Below the pieces are notes generated by a model, which saw nothing but the letters and a program-made list of their open reading frames with translations, was not told the DNA's origin and ran no database searches. From Hyphomonas johnsonii MHS-2 (GTDB taxonomy: Bacteria > Pseudomonadota > Alphaproteobacteria > Caulobacterales > Hyphomonadaceae), in NCBI RefSeq assembly GCF_000685275.1, contig NZ_ARYK01000010.1, positions 1 through 64,000 of the forward strand: DNA of 64,000 nt, in the 5' to 3' direction. A program made the translations under genes and the position numbers. This document shows positions 57,956 through 64,000 of this stretch, piece after piece. The first letter of the stretch is position 1. Every line of letters begins with the position of its first letter.

Positions 57956-58912
57956 ATGCGGATGCCACAGAGACGTCGCGGCAGTGGCCTGCTGGGCGGG
58001 CGATTCATCATCATCCTGATCGGGCTCGCCGGCCTCTTCATCTACTGGCAGATGAACCAGAGCGAAGTGCCGTTTTCCGGCCGCAAGCAGCTGAACACGA
58101 TCTCGCTGCAGGAGGAGGTCAAGCTTGGCCAGCAATCCTATGTCCAGATCCTCAGCCAGGAACAGCAGCAGGGGCACGCGGTGCTGTGTGCGTCCGAGGG
58201 CGGGTGCGCCGGGGCGGAACTGGCGCTGACGAATGACGTCCGTGCGATTGGCGCGCGCCTGCAGGTCGCGGCCGTGCAACTGGAATCGGAGCTGCGCGAG
58301 TCGGGCTTTGCCTTCACACCGGTCGCCGAACAGTTCGACTGGACGTATTATGTCGTCAATTCCGAGACGCCGAATGCCTTCTGCCTGCCGGGCGGTTATG
58401 TGGCGATCTATACCGGCATCCTCGACATTACCGGCAACCAGGACGGCCAGGTGACGCTGGACGACCTGTCCGATCCGGCCATGCTGGCGGTCGTCATGGG
58501 CCACGAGATCGGCCATGCGCTGGCCCATCACGGCGCCGAGCGGATGAGCCAGCAGAAGGTCATGCAGATGGGCCAGATCGCGGTGGGGGCGGGTCTCGGC
58601 GACATGAGCGTCGGGCAGCAGCGCGCAATCATGCAGGCCTTCGGCATAGCGGCGCAGGGCGGCATGCTGGCGTTTTCACGCGAGCATGAAAGCGAGGCCG
58701 ACAAGATCGGTCTCGATCTGCTGGTGCGCGCCTGTTACGACCCGCGCCAGGCACCGGAGCTGTGGCAGCGGATGGGCAAGCTGAACGAGGGCCAGGCGCC
58801 ACCGGAATGGATGTCGACCCACCCGGCCTCGGAAACGCGCGTCGAGAATTTCCGCAAATGGATGCCGGACGCCATCGCCGAATATGAGCGGCGCTGCGGG
58901 CCGTTGAACTAG
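57956..58912 (+). CDS. M48-family metalloprotease
   Basis: 318 aa from ATG 57956. One N-terminal membrane segment (FIIILIGLAGLFIYW) anchors it with the catalytic part outside. The zinc motif HEIGH is at about residue 182 (MGHEIGHALAHHG) and the third ligand in FSREHESEADKIGLDLL. Similar to YggG/LoiP-type proteases that act on envelope proteins. Cysteines (LCASEGGCAG, RACYDPRQ, ERRCGPLN) may form disulfides. Confidence 0.87.
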   Translation: MRMPQRRRGSGLLGGRFIIILIGLAGLFIYWQMNQSEVPFSGRKQLNTISLQEEVKLGQQSYVQILSQEQQQGHAVLCASEGGCAGAELALTNDVRAIGARLQVAAVQLESELRESGFAFTPVAEQFDWTYYVVNSETPNAFCLPGGYVAIYTGILDITGNQDGQVTLDDLSDPAMLAVVMGHEIGHALAHHGAERMSQQKVMQMGQIAVGAGLGDMSVGQQRAIMQAFGIAAQGGMLAFSREHESEADKIGLDLLVRACYDPRQAPELWQRMGKLNEGQAPPEWMSTHPASETRVENFRKWMPDAIAEYERRCGPLN

Positions 58913-58958
58913 CGAAAGGCGCGCTCGGGCGCAGTTGCGGCGGGACGGGAGTCATCAG

Positions 58959-58973
58959 CTTTGAAACGCAAAG
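58959..58973. promoter_or_regulatory. Operator half-pair 1 (CTTTG-N5-CAAAG)
   Basis: Inverted repeat CTTTG-AAACG-CAAAG. A second copy of the same form lies with its centre 38 bases away, on the other side of the TTGACA box. Its reader is not known. Confidence 0.5.
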
Positions 58974-58980
58974 TCATTTG

Positions 58981-59010
58981 TTGACAGATGCATTAACTTT
59001 GATTTACAAA
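58981..59010 (+). promoter_or_regulatory. Promoter of the DUF2141 gene
   Basis: TTGACA (58981-58986), 17 bases, then TTACAA (59004-59009). The -10 region lies within the second CTTTG-N5-CAAAG repeat. The ATG at 59044 has AAAGGAG in front. Confidence 0.5.
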
Positions 59011-59012
59011 GT
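58996..59012. promoter_or_regulatory. Operator half-pair 2 (ACTTTG-N5-CAAAGT)
   Basis: Inverted repeat ACTTTG-ATTTA-CAAAGT over the -10. A bound protein would block RNA polymerase, so this looks like a repressor site. The TetR at 60.8 kb has a different palindrome, so another regulator may act here. Confidence 0.5.
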
Positions 59013-59043
59013 ACTCTGTCTCTAGACGAAAGGAGTTCGTGAC

Positions 59044-59472
59044 ATGCCCTGTTTCAAAACCGCCGCATCCGCTGCCCTGGTCGGCCTCTCGCCGCTCGCG
59101 GCGCAGGCCGCGCCCCTGACCTTCACCCTCGACGGCGTCGAAGCCCGGGGCGGCAAGCTCTATATCGGCGTCCAGACCGAAGCCCAGTTCATGAAGGACG
59201 GTGGCATTGCGGGCGAAATCGTTGATGCGCCTGCCGCCGGCTCGCAAACCTTCACGTTCGATGTGCCGGAGGGCCGCTACAGCGTGTCTGCCTGGCACGA
59301 TGACAATGGCAACGGTGTATTCGATCGCGCCGAATCGGGCCGGCCGATCGATGGCTGGGCGATGATCAACGGGGCGAACCTGCGCGGTGAGCCGACCTTT
59401 GCCGACGTCAGTGTTGACGTGCCTGCGGGTGGCGTCAGCGTCTCCGAAACCCTGATCTATCCGATCAAGTAA
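59044..59472 (+). CDS. DUF2141 periplasmic protein
   Basis: 142 aa with signal peptide (ASAALVGLSPLAAQAAP). DUF2141 marks: LTFTLDGVEARGGKLYIGV, VPEGRYSVSAWHDDNGNGVFD. The DDNGNGVFD turn looks like a calcium loop. The family is a beta-sandwich of unknown task. It starts behind a two-operator promoter, and the radical SAM gene follows 84 bases later on the same strand. Confidence 0.87.
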   Translation: MPCFKTAASAALVGLSPLAAQAAPLTFTLDGVEARGGKLYIGVQTEAQFMKDGGIAGEIVDAPAAGSQTFTFDVPEGRYSVSAWHDDNGNGVFDRAESGRPIDGWAMINGANLRGEPTFADVSVDVPAGGVSVSETLIYPIK

Positions 59473-59556
59473 TGCTCAACTCCGCGTGACCGCGCTCGAC
59501 GCGGCCTGAACGCCCTCATAGTCTCCTGTCCAGCGCCCGCCGGGCAGGAGATTTTC

Positions 59557-60633
59557 ATGCAATCCATCTACTGGGTCCTGACCTGGGCCTGCCATCGCAA
59601 GTGCGCACACTGTTATGACGATCGGTTCCGCCCCTATGTGCGCGGCGCCCTGACAGAGGTCGTGGCCGAGGGCCAGCGCGCCTATGAGCGCGTCATTGCC
59701 AACCTGCCGGACGACATGACCTGGGCGAACCGGGACACGGGGCAGCGCGAGCGGACCAGCCTGATCCTGGCGGGCGGCGAACTGCTGATCGACGGGGTAC
59801 GCGAGGAACTGTTCTATCCGGCACTTGATGCCATCCGCGCACGCTGGGGCGACAAGGGCCCACGCCTTGCCATGCAGGCCACTGGCGACATCCTGACGCC
59901 CGACATCCTCGACGCGGTGCTGGCGCGTGGCATCACGTCGATCGCGATAGCCTCGATCGACGATTACCATGTTGGCATGAAAGGCGAGCGGAAGTTCCGG
60001 TTCATGGAGAAGATCCGCGCGCTGATGGCGAGCCGCGGCGTGCACGAAGTGTCGATTGGCGGGGCAAAGAGCGACAAGCTGAAATCGCCGGACCCGGCGG
60101 CACGACCGCCTGCAGACGGCCCGACCTTCCTGTTCTTCGGCGCCCAGGAAGATCTCTGGATCGGCGAGCTGTGGCCACGGGGACGGGCCTGGGCAAACGG
60201 CCTGAGCAATGCCGGCTACGAAACGAATTTCTGCGCCCGCTGGTCGGGTGGGCGGAACTTCCTCAAAATGCATGAGGCTGGCAGCGAGATCGCCATCGAG
60301 CCGGACGGGTCGATCTATCCGTGCTGCCTGAAGACCAAGGCGCCGCTGGGATCGCTGGCCGAAGAACGACTGGAAGACATCCTCAACAGCGTTGCTGCAT
60401 TGCCGGCGATCCAGGCCCTGAATGATGGTGATCCCGAACGGATGGGCGAGGCTTCAGGCTGGAGCCGCGAAGACTTCCGGGCAAATTCGGTCGCCACGGA
60501 TGGCAAGGGGCGCGAGGTGGCGAACATGTGCCTTGGCTGCGACCATTATTTCGAGGCGCATCTGGGGGCTGAACTGCGTGCGCTGCGGGCCGAACGCCTG
60601 GCAGCGGCAAAATTGACCGCGCCGGCGACCTGA
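59557..60633 (+). CDS. Radical SAM/SPASM-like protein
   Basis: 358 aa. The radical cluster is CHRKCAHCY (C12, C16, C19), and ILAGGELLI is the GGE-type SAM motif. The C-terminal third has CC in IYPCCLKTKAPLG and MCLGCDHYFEAHLG, ligands for auxiliary clusters as in SPASM enzymes. The EPDGSIYPC pattern is typical of SPASM. Substrate unknown; no short precursor peptide is visible nearby. It may belong with the DUF2141 gene before it. Confidence 0.82.
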   Translation: MQSIYWVLTWACHRKCAHCYDDRFRPYVRGALTEVVAEGQRAYERVIANLPDDMTWANRDTGQRERTSLILAGGELLIDGVREELFYPALDAIRARWGDKGPRLAMQATGDILTPDILDAVLARGITSIAIASIDDYHVGMKGERKFRFMEKIRALMASRGVHEVSIGGAKSDKLKSPDPAARPPADGPTFLFFGAQEDLWIGELWPRGRAWANGLSNAGYETNFCARWSGGRNFLKMHEAGSEIAIEPDGSIYPCCLKTKAPLGSLAEERLEDILNSVAALPAIQALNDGDPERMGEASGWSREDFRANSVATDGKGREVANMCLGCDHYFEAHLGAELRALRAERLAAAKLTAPAT

Positions 60634-60752
60634 AAAGGTGCCGGCGCGGCCGTGTCCCGTCCCTCTTGCATCGCGTGCCAGTCCCACCCAGCCTGCCTAG
60701 CTCTTGAAAAAGACGCTTCAATTGTGCGGATCAAAGTCATCCGATTGCAAGT

Positions 60753-60775
60753 TTTACATACCACTGGTATGTAAA
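60753..60775. promoter_or_regulatory. Perfect palindromic operator before the TetR gene
   Basis: TTTACATACCA, one C, then TGGTATGTAAA: a perfect 11-bp inverted repeat ending 22 bases before the TetR ATG. TetR-family regulators usually bind such palindromes and often their own promoter, so autoregulation is likely. The radical SAM gene ends 120 bases upstream on the same strand. Confidence 0.75.
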
Positions 60776-60797
60776 TTAAACAACCGAAATCTGGAAA

Positions 60798-61388
60798 ATG
60801 GCAAAGCGGACCCAAGAGCAAGCCGAGGAAACTCGCCGCGCGATAATCGCGGCGGCGAGACACCTGTTCGCGACCGAGGGCTACGCGGCCACATCGATTG
60901 CGAAAATTGTTGCAGATGCCGGCGCGACCAAGGGCGCCCTGTTCCACCATTTTGCCAGCAAGGAATCGCTCTTCCTTGAAGTCTGGAACACCATCCAGCT
61001 TGAAATGGACGCTGAAACCCGCGCGGCGGCCGAGGCCGGACGGTCGCCGAGCGACCCCTATGCGGCGTTCCTCGCCGGGACCCGCGTCTATTTCAAATGG
61101 GCATCGAAAGAGGAATACCAGCGGATCGCACTGGTGGATGGCCGCGCGGTGATGGGGCTGGAACGGTGGCAGGAACGCGACGACCGTCTGGGCCGCAGCA
61201 ATGTCGAGGGCGGCGTGCGGCATCTGGCCCGCAAGGGGCTGATCAAGGAACGGAACGTGGTGGCGCTTTCGATCATGCTGCTGAACGCCCTGAACGGGGC
61301 CGGCTTTGCCCTGACCCGCAACGATCCCGGCATCACCGCGGACAGCCTGTTCGAAGCGTTCGAGGAATTGCTGCGCGGGCTCCGCTAG
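60798..61388 (+). CDS. TetR-family regulator
   Basis: 196 aa. HTH at residues about 10-55 (ATSIAKIVADAGATKGALFHHF is the recognition part), then a ligand-binding helical domain. Ligand unknown. Its TAG overlaps that of the 2OG oxygenase by CTAG. Likely targets are its own promoter (see the palindrome at 60753) and perhaps nearby genes. Confidence 0.9.
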   Translation: MAKRTQEQAEETRRAIIAAARHLFATEGYAATSIAKIVADAGATKGALFHHFASKESLFLEVWNTIQLEMDAETRAAAEAGRSPSDPYAAFLAGTRVYFKWASKEEYQRIALVDGRAVMGLERWQERDDRLGRSNVEGGVRHLARKGLIKERNVVALSIMLLNALNGAGFALTRNDPGITADSLFEAFEELLRGLR

Positions 61389-62047
61389 GTCAGTGGATCG
61401 ATGCGCGTGTCGCCGGACTGGTTGACGCGCCACCAGCCGGCGATGGCAAACCGCCGGGCGTGGGTGACGTCCACTGCATGCGGCACGGTTTCCGACAGCA
61501 TGAAGACGGCGCCGCCGGCCTCCGGCATGATGTGGGCGACGGGCGGGGCCGCCGGATCGGCCCCCTCGGGCCAGATCGCCAGCGCGCCGCCCGTTTCCGG
61601 TTGCCACGCCTCATTGAGATAGACGACCAGAGACAGCACCCTGTTGCGGGCGCCTGCAAAACTGTCGAGGTGGCGGTCATAGAAGCCACCCTCCGGGTAG
61701 ACCACATAGCAGGCCTCGAATTCGAACATGCCGATCAGCAGCGCGCGGTTCAGGCTTTCGCGCACCGGTTCGGCCCAGGCCAGGAAAGCCCGCTGGGCGG
61801 CGCTTGATCCGTCCATCCACGCGATCCGGGTGCGCCGCACGGACCGGTCCAGCTGGAAGGCGTCCTCGCGGCCGATTCCGGCCGGGTCGAGGTCCTGTTC
61901 GGCGTCGCGCAGCAGGACCTCTGCGCGCAGGGCGGCGGTCAGGTCATCCGGCAACAGGCGGGGCTGCCAGCTCCAGCCACGCGCGGCGAGGTCGCCGGCG
62001 ATGGCACCGAGCCGGTTGTCGCCGGGAAGCGGGACTGCGATGTGCAT
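61385..62047 (-). CDS. 2OG-Fe(II) oxygenase
   Basis: 220 aa. The iron-binding HxD is in FYDRHLDSFAG (about 125-130), the distal His in SETVPHAVDV and the 2OG-binding Arg in ARRFAIAGWW. LSLVVYLNEAW is typical of prolyl-hydroxylase-like (P4Hc) bacterial enzymes. Substrate unknown. It lies 19 bases after carA on the same strand, so it may be on the carA transcript. Confidence 0.85.
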   Translation of the reverse strand: MHIAVPLPGDNRLGAIAGDLAARGWSWQPRLLPDDLTAALRAEVLLRDAEQDLDPAGIGREDAFQLDRSVRRTRIAWMDGSSAAQRAFLAWAEPVRESLNRALLIGMFEFEACYVVYPEGGFYDRHLDSFAGARNRVLSLVVYLNEAWQPETGGALAIWPEGADPAAPPVAHIMPEAGGAVFMLSETVPHAVDVTHARRFAIAGWWRVNQSGDTRIDPLT

Positions 62048-62066
62048 CGAGGCTCAGGCGGCCGGA

Positions 62067-63248
62067 TCAGCCACGATGCGCGTCCATCAGGTCGGCAAAG
62101 CGGGCGAACAGGTAGAAGCTGTCCTGCGGGCCGGGCGATGCCTCGGGATGGTGCTGCACGGAAATGATCGGCTTGCCGGCAACACTGAGGCCGGAATTGG
62201 TGCCGTCGAACAGGGAGCGGTGGCTCTCGTTCACGCCTTCCGGCAGGGTCGCCGGGTCGACGGTGAAGCCGTGGTTCATGGACACGATCTCGACCTTGCC
62301 GGTCGCGAGGTCCTTGACCGGGTGGTTCGCACCATGGTGGCCCTGCGCCATCTTCATCGTCTTCGCGCCAAAGGCGAGGGCGAGCAGCTGGTGGCCGAGG
62401 CAGATGCCGAGAATCGGAATGCCGCTGGCGATGAGCGCGCGGATCATCTCGCCGGAACGCTGGTCGGTGGCGGCCGGGTCACCGGGGCCGTTGGCCAGGA
62501 CAACGCCGTCGGGCTTGAGCGCGGCGATGGTGCTGGCGCTGGTGTCACCGTTCACGACAGTGGTGCGGGCACCGATGCTGGCGAGGTTGCGCAGGATGTT
62601 TTTCTTCACGCCGAAATCGACCAGGACGACGTGGAAGCGGGGGGTTTCCAGCGTGCCATAGCCGGTAGCGGCGGCCCAGAGCTGTTCGGAATTGTCGAAC
62701 GCGGCGTCAACATCGACATCGGCGGCGAGGTCGGCGTCATCAAGCCCTTCCCAGGCGCGTGCCTGTTCGACGAGGGCATCGGTATCAATCCCGCCTTCGG
62801 GAGCATGGCAGATGGCGGCCTTGGGCATGCCGCGTTCGCGTATCAGGCGAGTGATCGCGCGCGTGTCGACCCCTGACAGGCCGATAATCCCGCGTGCCTT
62901 CAGCCAGGCATCGAAATGGTTGGTCGACCGCCAGCTGGACGGTGCGGTGATCGGTTCGCGAAAGATTGCGCCGCGTGCCGCCGTGGCGGCAGGCACTGAC
63001 GATTCCTCGTGGTCTTCTGCATTGGTGCCTACGTTTCCGATGTGCGGAAACGTGAACAGGACCAGTTGTGAGGCGTAGGACGGATCGGTCAGGATCTCCT
63101 GGTAGCCGGTAATCGCTGTATTGAAACACAATTCACCGACATGGGTGCCGACTGCGCCTGCACCCGTCCCGAGGAACACCGTACCGTCCGCCAGGGCCAC
63201 TGCTCCCGTCGCTGGCGACTGTGCTTGAACTTTAATGTCTTTAGTCAT
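62067..63248 (-). CDS. carA: Carbamoyl-phosphate synthase small chain
   Basis: 393 aa. The N-terminal domain is followed by a class I glutamine amidotransferase domain with catalytic Cys in [15 protein letters not shown] and His/Glu in [12 protein letters not shown]. It supplies ammonia from glutamine to CarB. It is divergent from the YqeY-like gene, as in many alphaproteobacteria. carB is 5.5 kb away. Confidence 0.97.
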   Translation of the reverse strand: MTKDIKVQAQSPATGAVALADGTVFLGTGAGAVGTHVGELCFNTAITGYQEILTDPSYASQLVLFTFPHIGNVGTNAEDHEESSVPAATAARGAIFREPITAPSSWRSTNHFDAWLKARGIIGLSGVDTRAITRLIRERGMPKAAICHAPEGGIDTDALVEQARAWEGLDDADLAADVDVDAAFDNSEQLWAAATGYGTLETPRFHVVLVDFGVKKNILRNLASIGARTTVVNGDTSASTIAALKPDGVVLANGPGDPAATDQRSGEMIRALIASGIPILGICLGHQLLALAFGAKTMKMAQGHHGANHPVKDLATGKVEIVSMNHGFTVDPATLPEGVNESHRSLFDGTNSGLSVAGKPIISVQHHPEASPGPQDSFYLFARFADLMDAHRG

Positions 63249-63378
63249 ATGTCATTTCGCTGCCGGACCGTTTTCTGGTCGTTAACCCAACCGACCGAGT
63301 TTCTGTCCGGTTAATGGGGCTGAGTCTACGCATCGTCAAGCAAACTGGCGCATGCGCCACGTGAAAGGCAATAACGAC

Positions 63379-63873
63379 ATGGGTCGAGTGGATACATGTG
63401 AAACAATGTCGCTGAAGACGCGCATCGTTGAGGCATTGAAATCCGAAATCGAAAATGGTGGCAATGACGTCCGTGTGGCGACACTGCGCCTGATCGAGTG
63501 CGCGATGCGCGACCGGGATGTCTGTGCCCGTGGCCGCGGCGTCGGCGAAGGCTGCCCTGACGCTGATGTGCGCGCGGTGCTGGAGACCATGGTGGCCCAG
63601 CGCGAAGCGTCTGCGCGTGAGCAGGATGCTGCCGGTCGGATCGAGGACGCCATCCGCGAGCGCGAGGAAATCGAGGTGATCCAGCAATTCCTGCCGGTGC
63701 CGCTGAGTGGCGCCAAGCTGGAGGCTGCGGTCAGCGAGATCGTCGAGGATCTCGGCGCTTCGAAGCTGAAGGATGTCGGGCGCTGCATGACGGCGCTGAA
63801 GGAACGGTTCCCGGGCCTGGTCGATACCGGCAGCGCCGGCAAGGCCGTTCGCGACGCGCTGTCGCGCCGCTGA
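63379..63873 (+). CDS. GatB/YqeY-domain protein
   Basis: 164 aa from ATG 63379 (AAAGG in front); ATG 63352 and 63406 are alternatives. MSLKTRIVEALKSEIENGG and FLPVPLSGAKLEAAVSEIV with DVGRCMTALKERFPGLVDTGSAGKAV are YqeY marks (the tail resembles the tRNA-binding end of GatB). Role likely in tRNA-dependent amidation, not proven. Often lies beside carA and upstream of dnaG. Confidence 0.88.
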   Translation: MGRVDTCETMSLKTRIVEALKSEIENGGNDVRVATLRLIECAMRDRDVCARGRGVGEGCPDADVRAVLETMVAQREASAREQDAAGRIEDAIREREEIEVIQQFLPVPLSGAKLEAAVSEIVEDLGASKLKDVGRCMTALKERFPGLVDTGSAGKAVRDALSRR

Positions 63874-63900
63874 CAGGTTTCCAAAATTTAATCGTCTGAA

Positions 63901-63920
63901 GCGCACGCGCCAGCGTGTGC
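63901..63920. other. Hairpin after the YqeY gene; window end
   Basis: GCGCACGC-GCCA-GCGTGTGC is an 8-bp stem with one G-T pair and a 4-base loop, but no T-run. The remaining 80 bases to the window edge are non-coding as far as seen; the next gene (dnaG in many relatives) may start beyond it. Confidence 0.35.
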
Positions 63921-64000
63921 GCGTGCCTTGTGGCGTGCGGGTTGTGCGCCCGCGCGAGGGGAGCCCGAATTGCGGCGCTGCGAGGGAACCTTGCCGTGAG

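Noticed and set aside
63282..63314. TTAACC ... GGTTAA inverted repeat upstream of carA
   Set aside because: Only 6 bp with a 21-base gap; could be chance or a promoter element, not strong enough to list.
1..64000. tRNA, rRNA, CRISPR, insertion sequence or prophage
   Set aside because: No repeat-spacer pattern, no transposase, integrase or phage gene, and no tRNA-like GTTCGA cloverleaf seen in the intergenic gaps; short tRNAs inside overlaps cannot be fully excluded by eye.

Overview
The window is 64 kb of GC-rich chromosome in which almost every base belongs to a gene. I place it in an alphaproteobacterium, most likely a Hyphomonadaceae/Maricaulales relative of Caulobacter. The reasons are a ChpT-type histidine phosphotransferase, a DUF4167 protein, a short-form HisG overlapping a HisZ-like tail, the argD/argF/hslO set, an aspartokinase-ptsP-HTH/DUF4115-ispG-prfA-prmC run, an ELM1-family protein behind greA, and TTAA-type sites near chpT. 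I recognise no insertion sequence, prophage, CRISPR array, rRNA or tRNA. Genus and species cannot be fixed from the sequence alone.

Layout. 1-1.1 kb: end of hisZ, hisG, then a non-coding stretch that folds into strong hairpins behind a TTGACA box (candidate structured RNA). 1.1-11.4 kb: secreted unknown, argD, an amidase, the carboxynorspermidine pathway pair (dehydrogenase and decarboxylase), a 63-aa gene with Fur-like boxes, argF, an MFS transporter, a radical SAM protein and hslO. The usual argD-argF-hslO neighbourhood is thus interrupted twice. 11.4-26.9 kb: M20 peptidase, GPH-type transporter, DUF924 and ubiG, lysC, ptsP, a RodZ-like HTH membrane protein, ispG, a CE15-like hydrolase, a MAPEG protein, prfA-prmC (prmC apparently starting with CTG), DUF4167 and a GNAT enzyme.

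27-41 kb: clpB behind a sigma-32-like promoter, an S9 peptidase whose ribosome binding site lies in a long hairpin, two LytM/M23 peptidases, a ydbH-ynbE-ydbL operon (cell-envelope lipid transport), then chpT, a single-domain receiver and a cheR-like methyltransferase. 41-53 kb: SulP transporter, copAB copper-resistance operon behind a CsoR-type operator, mnmA, several unknown secreted or membrane proteins, a DMT exporter, ELM1-family protein and greA. 53-64 kb: carB, and about 5.5 kb further on carA. Between them lie a glycine-zipper lipoprotein, an MBL hydrolase, an M48 protease, a DUF2141 protein under a two-operator promoter, a second radical SAM protein, a TetR regulator with a perfect palindromic operator and a 2OG-Fe(II) oxygenase. 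A YqeY-like protein closes the window.

How they fit together: arginine (argD, argF, carAB), lysine/aspartate semialdehyde (lysC) and polyamine synthesis share metabolites, because the carboxynorspermidine route uses aspartate semialdehyde. The envelope set (M23 pair, YdbH system, M48, RodZ-like, lipoproteins) and the stress set (ClpB, Hsp33, copper oxidase, Fur-type gene) make up most of the rest. The least explained parts are the structured RNA after hisG, the two radical SAM genes, the Fur-box small gene, and the regulated insert between carB and carA.
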